Source: Enterocytospora artemiae (Eukaryota > Microsporidia). From it: a stretch of 64,000 nucleotides of DNA. Under the pieces are notes generated by a model. That model saw nothing but the letters and a program-made list of their open reading frames with translations, was not told the DNA's origin and made no database searches. Shown in pieces: positions 1 through 8,525 of this stretch. The position numbers were made by a program, and so were the translations under genes. Each line of letters begins with the position of its first letter. Position 1 is the stretch's first letter. The DNA lies in contig JASNGC010000003.1 in NCBI GenBank assembly GCA_038659295.1, positions 62,001 through 126,000 of the forward strand. Reading direction: 5' to 3'.

Positions 1-64
1 TGAGCTTGCGGTTTTTATGTGGAGGATATAAAAATTTCACATTTTTTGCCAGGGAAATTTCCAT
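1..64 (-). CDS. possible 5' end of a gene leaving the window (partial)
   Basis: An ATG at position 64 on the minus strand opens a frame of 21 codons that reaches the window edge without a stop. It is preceded by a TATCC sequence, which resembles the CC-rich start context of other genes here. The peptide begins MEISLAKNVKFLYPPHKN. I do not recognise it. The stretch is too short to be sure that it is coding. Confidence 0.25.
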   Translation of the reverse strand, partial: MEISLAKNVKFLYPPHKNRKL

Positions 65-360
65 GGATAAGAGTAAGAAGCAGTTTGTATAATGATGGAA
101 TTCAAAGATAAATCAATGCTAATATATTGTACAGAGTGGCGGCTTGATATCCAATCTTACTATAGAATCACATAAATAGCCTATCATAAAAGAGAAAGTG
201 ATAATGGTTGCTTGATATACCATTTGACCACTCTATATTCAAATATTATTACTTCATAAGGCTTACTCTTTATTATCAAGTCATATAATTAACCTCTAAA
301 ACATTCTATTGTTTGAGCTTTTACAGTTTGCAAACATTTATTCATCATCACTAACAGTGG

Positions 361-912
361 TTAGTTTGATTGTGAATACTCTTTTTCAATCATGGTGAGT
401 TGGAATAATACCCCAAATATTTCCATATTTTTCATCGTTTTCATTGCGGCCTTAGAGTCTGCTTCTCTTCTGTAGATTAAAAATATCCTATTTTGAAGAT
501 ATTTGATTTTACAGGAACCAAAACGCCTAAAAACATCCAGAAGATACTCTTGAGTATAGGTTCTGGATGTTGATCTAATTTCCTTAAAATAATGCCCCAA
601 GAGATGATTTGAATCTTGTACATCCAATAAATTATGGTTCCTATATTTTTTACGTCGGATAAACATCTTTAACTCCAGAAATATCTTTGGCTCTATTTTA
701 TTTACTGTTAATTTCCGATCAAATAGAGTAGTTTGGTTCAGCTTTAGCATAGAATAGCTTCTATCAGTTTCTGTGCGATAATCTACAAAAGCAACGTTTT
801 TATCGTATTTCAAACCCAAAATAGGAGTAAATTGAATTATTAGTTCGTAAAGACACTCTTTTGTTGTTGCACGTGAAATATTACATATAAAGTTGGAAAA
901 CTTACCACCCAT
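361..912 (-). CDS. HSH49: SF3b4-like splicing factor (SAP49/Hsh49), two RRMs
   Basis: This 183-aa protein has an N-terminal RNA recognition motif with RNP2 FICNIS (about residues 8-13) and RNP1 NVAFVDYR (39-46). The segment from KECLYELI to LTVNKIE follows the SF3b4 pattern LWELFLQ ... FVEF ... IRVNKA. A degenerate second RRM follows at about 95-175 (RRFGSCKI, RIFLIY). SF3b4 is the U2 snRNP SF3b subunit that contacts pre-mRNA upstream of the branch site. The protein is close to the length of yeast Hsh49 and lacks the proline-rich tail of animal SF3b4. No CCC motif lies directly before the ATG. Another two-RRM protein is possible, but the RRM1 spacing favours SF3b4. Confidence 0.6.
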   Translation of the reverse strand: MGGKFSNFICNISRATTKECLYELIIQFTPILGLKYDKNVAFVDYRTETDRSYSMLKLNQTTLFDRKLTVNKIEPKIFLELKMFIRRKKYRNHNLLDVQDSNHLLGHYFKEIRSTSRTYTQEYLLDVFRRFGSCKIKYLQNRIFLIYRREADSKAAMKTMKNMEIFGVLFQLTMIEKEYSQSN

Positions 913-985
913 TGTGGATTCTGAAATATCGAATCCATAAAATATATTGTAGAAAAAACAAAGACTCTGTATGGACGGACAGCAT

Positions 986-1068
986 CTCTACATAGCTCAG
1001 TGGTAGAGCATCTGACTGTAGAAATAGTGGTTATCAGAGGGCCGCTGGTTCGACTCCGGCTGTGGAGA
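986..1068 (+). tRNA. tRNA-Tyr(GUA) with an 11-base intron
   Basis: The cloverleaf folds fully. The acceptor CTCTACA pairs with TGTGGAG (986-992 with 1061-1067, one G-T pair). The D arm has GCTC/GAGC, the anticodon stem is TCTGA/TCAGA (1011-1015 with 1034-1038), and the T arm is GCTGG/CCGGC. The anticodon GTA is at 1018-1020. Between G37 and base 38 there are 11 extra bases (1022-1032), the standard position of a nuclear tRNA intron. A T-run follows at once and would terminate RNA polymerase III. tRNA-Tyr is one of the few tRNAs known to keep an intron in microsporidia. Confidence 0.93.
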
Positions 1069-1103
1069 TCTTTTTAATGAAAATTCTCCTTTTAACAACT
1101 TTT

Positions 1104-1916
1104 TTATTTTTCAAAGAAACTATCTAAAGAGCTTGGGTTGTCCTTTAAATTTAAGTCTTCTATTTTTTCGGTAATTTCCTTTTCAAATTCTTTTACCTTC
1201 ACGTTTAAGTTATAGTATTCCATTTGTCTGATATATTCTACGGCTGCTTCACATGTTAAGAGATAGTATTTGTCTTCGTTTGACCAGTCTTTTGAAACTA
1301 AGCAATCACATGCTACATTTATATTGAAACCATGGGTACAGCTTATATTGCAGCTTCCTCCAAAATCCCTCCTAAAAACCTTCATAAATCTTATATGCAT
1401 GTAGATGTCCTTGACTTTTGATTTTATAAAGCAGTAAACCAGTGCATTCATCAGCTCATCACATGGAGATGCCTTTCCAATTCTTTCATACAAATTACCT
1501 ATGGCTTTCATTAAATAAAATATCTTCACCGAAGGCACATCACTCTTTTCTATTTCTTTAAATTCTTTAATGTGATAATCCCAATTCGAAATTGAAATGC
1601 TGAAAATTTCCAGATGCTCAGGCCTAATCCACTGATAGAGTATAATCTTGTCATTTACGAGTTTGTTCGATGAGTCATTATTTATTTTGAATTTGTTAAA
1701 AACATTGTACATCACAAGCTTTTCGATAAATAGCATCCCAGACTCACATGGGATGTTGTATTTTGTTTTAATAAAGTTATAAAATTCATTGATTGAGGTG
1801 GAATTTCCAGAGATCACATCTATTTGGTTGACAAACGAATCTATTGTTGAATATAAGGATGTATTTTTTAATACAATTAGTGAAATTGTGCATTTGTTCC
1901 TGCAGTTTTGTTTCAT
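1104..1916 (-). CDS. VPS9-domain Rab5-type guanine nucleotide exchange factor
   Basis: This 270-aa protein consists almost entirely of a VPS9 domain. Visible landmarks are FIEKLVMYNVFNKF (63-76), IRPEHLEIF (97-105, matching the family's LTPEHLDI), PCDELMNALVYCFIK (151-165, with the acidic Asp-Glu pair of the catalytic region), HIRFMKVFR (174-182) and YYLLTCEAAVEYI (217-229, the conserved Tyr/Thr helix). VPS9 proteins load GTP onto Rab5/Vps21 on early endosomes. No CUE domain or other targeting domain is present, so membrane recruitment must work differently from yeast Vps9. The C-terminal 40 residues are charged and probably helical. VPS45, at the other end of the window, acts in the same trafficking step. 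Confidence 0.8.
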   Translation of the reverse strand: MKQNCRNKCTISLIVLKNTSLYSTIDSFVNQIDVISGNSTSINEFYNFIKTKYNIPCESGMLFIEKLVMYNVFNKFKINNDSSNKLVNDKIILYQWIRPEHLEIFSISISNWDYHIKEFKEIEKSDVPSVKIFYLMKAIGNLYERIGKASPCDELMNALVYCFIKSKVKDIYMHIRFMKVFRRDFGGSCNISCTHGFNINVACDCLVSKDWSNEDKYYLLTCEAAVEYIRQMEYYNLNVKVKEFEKEITEKIEDLNLKDNPSSLDSFFEK

Positions 1917-1981
1917 AAAAAAGGTGTCTCGCCTGAAGTTATTTTCAAAATATGTGATGTTGTTTCAGATCGAAAAATAGA

Positions 1982-2052
1982 TGCGCCTTACGGGAATTGA
2001 ACCCGTGTCTGCAGGATGGCAACCCACCATTATACCACTAAACCAAAGGCGC
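1982..2052 (-). tRNA. tRNA-Gly(GCC)
   Basis: Read on the minus strand, the gene starts GCGCCTT and ends AAGGCGC plus a discriminator A. The anticodon loop is TTGCCAT, giving anticodon GCC. The T arm has the form ACGGG/CCCGT around TTCAATT. There is no intron. The gene starts 65 bases downstream of the VPS9 gene's start codon and is transcribed in the opposite orientation to the next upstream promoter region. Confidence 0.93.
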
Positions 2053-2294
2053 TCAGAACATTGTTTTTAGATTGTAATAACAGATCTAATCAATGCTAAC
2101 GAGAAGAGATTTCCTACTTGAATACATAGTGCTTTACAGTTTTTATTGCATTAGTAGCATATTCCCTGGGACGTTTATCCGTGTCAAATAGAAATCTACA
2201 AAACTATCCTATAGAAATTTTAACAAACAACTAACTAAAATGCCATTTAGGTTGACTCCAGGATACGAGAAATAATATCTCTAAATTAATCAGT

Positions 2295-3497
2295 TTATTC
2301 CATATTAAATATCAAGTGGTCTGTACACAGTCCTAACAGGTCCGAAATCCAAATATCCTCGGATCCGTCTATGTCATCCAAGAAAAAATTCACATCCCAG
2401 TGTGCGTTATATTCTTTAAGCTTCCTTTCAATAATACTTTCTAATCGGACGGAAATGTTTTGAGACAGGAATGAATAATCAATATGCCATTCATGTTCAA
2501 TTCTCGAGTTAAACTTATAGGCGGTAACACATTTTTGAGAAATTAACCCGAGTCGTTGCAAATTTAATATAGACAACTTAGACCTGTTTAGACCTATTAG
2601 TGAGTAGATGGTTATATCTCCATCACTCACATACTCATTGTTTGCAATCATATTGAAGAGTCTTTTAGTGGCCATATCATTTAGTAGAGAGTTTACCTTG
2701 AAAACCTTCAAGGCCTTAGTTGAGTAATTTACCACATATTCTTTGCCCGATGAAGCACCAACTTTTATGAATCCTCCATTCACGAGATATTTAATATACT
2801 CATCAATATTTTGTTTTTCATTCAATATCATACCTCCGTCCTCAATTAAGATCTTTGTACCATTCAAGTTTTCAATAATCCCATCCCTATTAACATTTGT
2901 TTTCGACTCTCCTCTGTAAAACTTATATTCTGTCCTCAAGATAGACTTATATATATCGCCAGCCGCAATATTGTATTTGTAACAAATAAATTTGTAAATC
3001 TCATCCTCCAGTATTTTTACATCTATAGAATCAAAATTTATTATAATTAGTTTGTTAGACGGTTTTGAAATTTTTCTCGATCGAATGTCATCATTAATCA
3101 ACAAATTGTCTGACAGAAGTGCTTCTATAGCTTTCGACTCTTCAGATTCGTCGATACTGACATGGTACATGTATGTTCCATTGAGCAAAATAGTTTTAAA
3201 AATTTCCAGAACAGACGAGCTGTAGTTTATGGAAACAAAATTGACGTAAATAGGAAAATACAGGCGTCTTTGAATCATCTTCTTATCAATTACATACTTA
3301 ATTTTTTGATCAAATTCAAAATATCTTACAATTCTTCTTTGAATAAGTATGGCTAATCCGTCTCTGATATGGTCAGTTGCTAAGTTTGTTGATGCTTTAA
3401 TCGCAGACAAATCACACATGTTGTTGGTTAATAAAAACTTTCCGATCTCTAAACAAATAGTTCCATAATCCTTTAGGATTTCCTCACAGAGAGACAT
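2295..3497 (-). CDS. RPC82: RNA polymerase III subunit RPC3 (RPC82/POLR3C)
   Basis: The N-terminus of this 400-aa protein matches the first winged helix of RPC82/POLR3C. It has the family's layout of a polymerase-binding helix (CEEILKDYGTICLEIGKFLL, 4-23), then LSAIKASTNLATDHIRDGL and a second helix LAILIQRRIVRYFE. More winged-helix-like segments follow at about 85-130, 160-215 and 225-330. RPC3 belongs to the RPC3-RPC6-RPC7 subcomplex that opens promoters of tRNA and 5S genes. It is shorter than the yeast protein (654 aa), as expected in a reduced genome. A CCC motif (TTCCCTAAAA) lies directly before the ATG. Confidence 0.75.
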   Translation of the reverse strand: MSLCEEILKDYGTICLEIGKFLLTNNMCDLSAIKASTNLATDHIRDGLAILIQRRIVRYFEFDQKIKYVIDKKMIQRRLYFPIYVNFVSINYSSSVLEIFKTILLNGTYMYHVSIDESEESKAIEALLSDNLLINDDIRSRKISKPSNKLIIINFDSIDVKILEDEIYKFICYKYNIAAGDIYKSILRTEYKFYRGESKTNVNRDGIIENLNGTKILIEDGGMILNEKQNIDEYIKYLVNGGFIKVGASSGKEYVVNYSTKALKVFKVNSLLNDMATKRLFNMIANNEYVSDGDITIYSLIGLNRSKLSILNLQRLGLISQKCVTAYKFNSRIEHEWHIDYSFLSQNISVRLESIIERKLKEYNAHWDVNFFLDDIDGSEDIWISDLLGLCTDHLIFNME

Positions 3498-3705
3498 TTT
3501 TAGGGAAAAATTTATTTATAAAGGTAATGAATGATAATTCCTATTGCACAAAATAATCGGCCTCTTTAATTATACATTTTACAGTACACTCTGGCTACAC
3601 ATGCATATGATATGGCCTGGAAGATTTATAATGAACACTTGACATTTTGTATTTCTAAAAAATTATCCAATTTTCAATCAAAATTTTCAAATTTTTTGCG
3701 CCCAT

Positions 3706-4437
3706 ATGGACAATAAAAAAAATGATAGAAAACACGATAGAAGGGCAGACAGAGAAGATGTTTGGATTCCACGCACCAGGCTGGGTAAGCTGGTAAAGAA
3801 TGGGAATATAACCTCAATAGATGAAATTTTTGCAAACTCTCTCAGAATTCAAGAGGCAGAGATAGTGGATCATCTTTTAGGTAAGGCTAATCTTAGAGAA
3901 GAACTGCTTGCAGTAAAATCAGTTCAGAAGCAGTCCAAGGCAGGTCAGAAGACTTCCATGAAAGTTGTTGCCGTTGTTGGAAACTGCAATGGGTATATTG
4001 GAATCGGAACACATTCTGCAAGAGAACTAAGTACATCCATCAGGGGAGCAGTGAATCAGGCTAAGATTAATATTATTCCAATTAGAATGGGCCAGTGGGA
4101 AGGGTTTGGCAACAATAAGCATACCATCGCTACAAAGGCATCGGGTAAGTGTGGCTCAGTTGTTGTAAAGGTTGTACCCGCACCAATTGGTACAGGAATT
4201 GATTTTTCTGACATTCACAGAAAGATTTTTGAGTTGGCTGGGATTCAGGATATTTTTGTCAAATCATTTGGTTGTACAAGAACTACCGAGAATTTGGGAA
4301 AGGCAACAATTGCGGCCCTTGAAAAGTCTAGTAACATGTTTATTCCTGAACAATGGGCAGACTCTGAAAAGAAGATTAATCCACTCATAGAATTTGGTGA
4401 TGTGTTGTTTCAATTGGAAAAGAACCCACTTTTATAA
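3706..4437 (+). CDS. RPS2: 40S ribosomal protein uS5 (S2)
   Basis: This 243-aa protein has the complete eukaryotic uS5 signature: EDVWIPRTRLGKLVK, SIDEIFANSLRIQEAEIVDHLL, the S5 dsRBD-like domain with KVVAVVGNCNGYIGIG, and KASGKCGSVVVKVVPAPIGTGI. The C-terminal domain contains GIQDIFVKSFGCTRTTENL. The protein sits at the mRNA entry region of the small subunit and acts in decoding fidelity. The N-terminus lacks the long Arg-Gly tail of animal S2. The ATG is preceded by GCGCCCAT, a clear CCC start motif, with AAATTTT just upstream. Confidence 0.97.
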   Translation: MDNKKNDRKHDRRADREDVWIPRTRLGKLVKNGNITSIDEIFANSLRIQEAEIVDHLLGKANLREELLAVKSVQKQSKAGQKTSMKVVAVVGNCNGYIGIGTHSARELSTSIRGAVNQAKINIIPIRMGQWEGFGNNKHTIATKASGKCGSVVVKVVPAPIGTGIDFSDIHRKIFELAGIQDIFVKSFGCTRTTENLGKATIAALEKSSNMFIPEQWADSEKKINPLIEFGDVLFQLEKNPLL

Positions 4438-4623
4438 TCCAATAAAGTAGAATTCAGGAAGATTGTTTTGTGTCCCTCATGGAAAATTTTGTATTCTCCT
4501 TGTCCCAATCAGACAATATAACGTTAGCATTTGTTGCCAGTTGATTCAGACTTTATAATTTTAAAGGCAAGATGTTTTTGTAAAATATTTTATAAAATCT
4601 TCCTAGAATTTGTTTGCCCATAG

Positions 4624-7335
4624 ATGATTGATTCCAGTGAAGAGGAAATCATTCATCGTTCGAGGAATAAGAAGCCAAGCATTGAGGAGTACTCATCTGC
4701 GAGTGATGAGGAATACTCGACCGAATTCGATCCTTTTTTTGTTGAGGTATTTGGGACTGGAAAGGAATACAATTATATTTACGATGAAGATAGTATGAAG
4801 GCTAATTCGTTTGATACTTTAGACGAAAATGTAGTTGCTGAGATGGATGAGACCTATGACGAGATGGATTGTTATGAGTATGTAAAAAATAATTCAATTA
4901 CGGGTGAGAAGATAGACAGAGAATTAGTTTCACTTATATTTGAAGGAAAGCCGATTGAATATATAGTATTTCACTGTGAATTTTGCACTATGAAGATGGC
5001 ATATTATATAAAAAGCCTTGTAGATGAGTACTTTGAATATACTTCCTTGCTGAGTAAAAAAAGTGCTTCTGGACTATTCGACAGTATCATTCCTGACTCC
5101 TTACTGTCATTACAAGGATATAAGAGATGTGAAGGAAACATAAACATTGAGGGTATACTGAGTATTGATCAGTTTGTTGCAAATCTAATTTCTCGAGAAA
5201 AAATCAATCAGCCAAGACACGATATTGATTATGAACACATGTCAGAAACAGTATACAAGCAAATAACAAACCAAATCAGTAGAAATTCTGTGTTCATTGA
5301 TCGATCAGTTAAGATATTCGAACGATATATAGTTTTTAATGAATTATATGGTTTGATATATCCTGAAACTGAGGAGTATACAAGACAGATGTTAGAAAAA
5401 TTAGATTTAGCACTGAATGGGAATATGGACAAGGATATCAGAGGGTTAGTAACAGATAACTTGATTAAATTTTTTACTGATTTAGGAAATTCTAGCCAGG
5501 ATGTCTATAGAACCAATATTGTTATAGAAGCATTTAAAAACGTTGATAGGTACTCTATCATTAGATCAGTTGTCGAAAAATTTAATCAGATTGGTATGAT
5601 AGCCTGTAGAAATGGGCTGCAATATTTTTCAGACATGCTGATTAGTTTTCATGGTAGAGCTGGTTCGTATGCAGGAATTTACTTGGATTCAAAATATTCG
5701 AAAGTTATAATAATTAATGAAATGGGGGAGATGATTAATAAGAGGGTGTTCTTACATTCTGAAATTGCAAAAATTAATGAATTTGTGGGTAATATTTCCA
5801 ACGTGGTTTTAACTAGTACGACGGCTAGAGTGAGATATTTTATTCAGGATCTTCACGTATCGGCATTGTATGTTCCACGGCCGCTTCTAGGAGAATTGAG
5901 GTCTCGTGATGAGTTCGCAGAAGCATATGCAGCTGCGTGTATTGTACAGGCTCCCATTCTTTACTTTAGTAAACTTCACTATCAATTATATGATCCAAAG
6001 GGTGCAATTCTTAATGATGGCTCAAGCTTGAATAGCTATCCCCCGAGATTCCATACTGCAGATGGAGTTCTAAAGTCGGCAATTCTCATAGCAGCAGCAA
6101 CAAACAAGCTTGATTGGAAATATACGCTTTCTCACAAGTCAGGATATTGCTTTTTCAACATTTTGAAAATTAATTTAACTGATAAATATTCTGATTTAGA
6201 CCATATTGAGGAACTGAGTGACTTAGAATCTATTTTTGATGAGGCTCAGGTTAACTGCATATACACCTATTTCAGCCTACAGTCTAGTAAAAGAGAACTA
6301 GACAGGACGAGTCTTCATCCTAAAAATTATACAGGAGCAGCCATTCTTTGTAAAACAGCCATTGGTTTGTTTGAAAAGAATGCGGATTTTTCAGGCAACC
6401 ATTTAGAAGATGAGAATATGGTGGTTTCTAAGGTAATGAAGGACTCATCTATTTTAAAAAAATTAGATGTTGCAAACAATCTCCCAGGCTGTATTTCTAC
6501 AAAAAATATTGTAAATATGTTATCTAATTGTACTTTGTATTTTCAAGGAGCACCTGATAAAATGATTTTTGAAGATGTTGTCAAATCTTTGCCAATTTTT
6601 GAACAAACTGGCAAATTAGTTTCTGGGGTGGTAACAAAAACTGGTGCTGGTTTTTATATTGTTGAATGTAACGGGGTTTGTGTATATGTTAAGAAGTTGA
6701 ATGAAGTTGACTTAAATCAGATAGTGGATGTAAAAATACTGTATCCAAACTACTCATTTTTGTCTTATTCTGGGGAAATCATTTTAAAGCCAGTGGCCAG
6801 CCATTCCTTCTTAAAGCACAAATTATTCCAAAACATTAGTGATTCTGAGATGGTTTCTAAAAAAATCACTGTTGCTGTCAGACCAAGTTCAAAACTCAAC
6901 AATTGTATCGTTTCTATTAGAATTTTGGATTCAATTATTGTGTCCTTCAGACTTATTGAAAGCAATGAAGCAAAGGACTTTGGATGTACCTATTCTTTGG
7001 TTGAAAAGGGAGTCTCTGTTTCTTCTTACTCATCTATAGATGACTTTCTAAATACCTTTGTCAAAAATTATTTTAGTATGGTTCGAGATATTTTCAATTT
7101 TAAATACTTTTTTAAATCTTCAGAAAGTGCTACCAAGCATGCAAACGAGACATCACAGTTTATTAAATACGCAGTGATACTTTCTGAAAAGCATCCAGGA
7201 TATCTGGAACTGCTAATTGCTGAGTCTAAGATATTCGTAAAAATTTACAGTGGCTGCTTAATCTATAAAAATAAGAAATATAGTAGTATCGATGAATTCA
7301 TAGCCTTTGCTAAGAGAGAATACCCCAGGCTATAA
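4624..7335 (+). CDS. SPT6: transcription elongation factor and histone chaperone SPT6
   Basis: This 903-aa protein has an acidic N-terminus with Ser/Glu clusters and then DPFFVEVFGTGKEYNYIY, matching the Spt6 entry into its helix-turn-helix core. A YqgF-like fold starts at about residue 347 (YAGIYLDSKYSKVIII). The helix-hairpin-helix/DLD part includes YPPRFHTADGVLKSAILIAA and LHPKNY. An S1 domain starts near 662 (GKLVSGVVTKTGAGFYIVE). The C-terminal tandem SH2 starts near 748 with AVRPSSKLNN, matching the family's VIRPSSKGEDH. The SH2 pair binds the phosphorylated Pol II linker. The protein is much shorter than yeast Spt6 (1451 aa). TTTGCCCATAG precedes the ATG. Confidence 0.88.
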   Translation: MIDSSEEEIIHRSRNKKPSIEEYSSASDEEYSTEFDPFFVEVFGTGKEYNYIYDEDSMKANSFDTLDENVVAEMDETYDEMDCYEYVKNNSITGEKIDRELVSLIFEGKPIEYIVFHCEFCTMKMAYYIKSLVDEYFEYTSLLSKKSASGLFDSIIPDSLLSLQGYKRCEGNINIEGILSIDQFVANLISREKINQPRHDIDYEHMSETVYKQITNQISRNSVFIDRSVKIFERYIVFNELYGLIYPETEEYTRQMLEKLDLALNGNMDKDIRGLVTDNLIKFFTDLGNSSQDVYRTNIVIEAFKNVDRYSIIRSVVEKFNQIGMIACRNGLQYFSDMLISFHGRAGSYAGIYLDSKYSKVIIINEMGEMINKRVFLHSEIAKINEFVGNISNVVLTSTTARVRYFIQDLHVSALYVPRPLLGELRSRDEFAEAYAAACIVQAPILYFSKLHYQLYDPKGAILNDGSSLNSYPPRFHTADGVLKSAILIAAATNKLDWKYTLSHKSGYCFFNILKINLTDKYSDLDHIEELSDLESIFDEAQVNCIYTYFSLQSSKRELDRTSLHPKNYTGAAILCKTAIGLFEKNADFSGNHLEDENMVVSKVMKDSSILKKLDVANNLPGCISTKNIVNMLSNCTLYFQGAPDKMIFEDVVKSLPIFEQTGKLVSGVVTKTGAGFYIVECNGVCVYVKKLNEVDLNQIVDVKILYPNYSFLSYSGEIILKPVASHSFLKHKLFQNISDSEMVSKKITVAVRPSSKLNNCIVSIRILDSIIVSFRLIESNEAKDFGCTYSLVEKGVSVSSYSSIDDFLNTFVKNYFSMVRDIFNFKYFFKSSESATKHANETSQFIKYAVILSEKHPGYLELLIAESKIFVKIYSGCLIYKNKKYSSIDEFIAFAKREYPRL

Positions 7336-7460
7336 ACCTGTTGGATGAATAAATTTATAAAGCTGATTCATTGTCTTAATCTAAGGTGTTGGTTTAGAAT
7401 TGATTTCTGCATCTTCAGGAATAAATCGAAAAAATAGTTTTTGGAATCAATTGATTTATT

Positions 7461-8150
7461 CTAAAATAGTTGATAGGAGTGTATATCTGTTGATTTTTGT
7501 ACATACTTATGGCCATCATCTAAGAATTTACGCATGTCAAATGCATCGTCATTTGGAGAGCTGTAGTACTCTAAAACAGAACGAAATTTGCCATAGCCTA
7601 GTCTTTGATAAAACTTAACGGCTTTTTCGTTACTTGAGCGAACGAACAGCTTCAGTACTGCGGCCTTATAATTTAGAGCATTCTCTTCAAATAAAAGCAT
7701 TAGATTTGTCCCCAAATGCATCATTCTAGAAAATGGTGCTATACTAATGGCTGAAATATGGAGAGCGGGTCTTGAAACTCCCTTAATATGCAAATTGGTG
7801 GTCTTTGGGCGATATTCTACATCCAAAGAATTTACTATGTGGTATTCACTATTATTAATGCTCAAATCAGATTTATCTGACTGATGCTTCAATAAACTCA
7901 TTTCACTCAAATCACACATTTCAACTCTGCCAAAAATGTACCCAACAATGGACATTTTATTTTCTAATAAACTGCTGTAGTTATTGGCTTTTTCAACATT
8001 ATAAGCTGAACGAACTCCGATGAAATTTGTAGAATATTTTTGTAAATAGCCTAGGTAATAATCTAAAGTAAAGTTTTCCGAAGTTTTATCCAAATTCGCC
8101 AAGTCTAAGCAGAAAATATCTTCTGGTAAAAATGGTTCATAAAAAAACAT
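7461..8150 (-). CDS. NAT3: N-alpha-acetyltransferase NatB catalytic subunit (NAA20/Nat3)
   Basis: The N-terminus (FLPEDIFCLDLANLDKTSENF, split by one residue here as FLPEDIFCLDLANLDKTS then ENF) and FTLDYYLGYLQKY follow NAA20. The C-terminus (KLFVRSSNEKAVKFYQRLGY, then SVLEYYSSPNDDAFDMRK) is diagnostic of this family. NatB acetylates nascent N-termini beginning Met-Asp, Met-Glu, Met-Asn or Met-Gln. Two oddities are visible. About 45 extra residues (roughly 80-125) interrupt the GNAT fold after GYIFGRVEMCD. The acetyl-CoA loop, normally Q/R-x-x-G-x-G/A, reads MHLGTN within SRMMHLGTNL (141-150). The gene is convergent with SPT6, with 125 bases between them, and has no CCC motif before its ATG. 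Confidence 0.85.
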   Translation of the reverse strand: MFFYEPFLPEDIFCLDLANLDKTSENFTLDYYLGYLQKYSTNFIGVRSAYNVEKANNYSSLLENKMSIVGYIFGRVEMCDLSEMSLLKHQSDKSDLSINNSEYHIVNSLDVEYRPKTTNLHIKGVSRPALHISAISIAPFSRMMHLGTNLMLLFEENALNYKAAVLKLFVRSSNEKAVKFYQRLGYGKFRSVLEYYSSPNDDAFDMRKFLDDGHKYVQKSTDIHSYQLF

Positions 8151-8525
8151 CGGCTAAAAAACTGTAAAATGTTGAAAGAACACTAACACTATTATTATTC
8201 TGTAAATCAACGGAATACCAAACAATTAGAAATTGACCCAAAACCACAAATGCCTCATTCTAGACTAACTTATAATCCAACAATGGTAAGAATGATAGCT
8301 TATTGACTATAGGAGTAAAATATTAACTGTAAATCCCAATCAGTTTTGTATATAGGAATATTTTCAAAATTAATAGAGTTCATTACTATTTCATACCTAG
8401 ACACATGGTTATAATGATGTTAGAGAGGCATCTAACCCTCAAAGATTGATCAACCTTATTCTGGCAGGCTAATGACTTAATTGCTCAAACCTGAAAGTTA
8501 CAAAAATGATTCAATGCCTATTTAA
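8151..8525. other. gene-free spacer, 375 bases
   Basis: Spacer between the NAA20 start and the PheRS alpha stop. It is AT-rich, and I see no reading frame with a good start context. A weak box C/D-like arrangement (TGATGT near 8415, CTGA near 8491) was considered and rejected. Confidence 0.6.

Noticed and set aside
7400..7618. 72-codon plus-strand frame overlapping the NAA20 3' end
   Set aside because: No good start context, and it overlaps a clearly conserved gene on the other strand.
8401..8500. Box C/D snoRNA
   Set aside because: Box C is imperfect (TGATGT), the terminal stem is weak and no rRNA-complementary guide could be checked.
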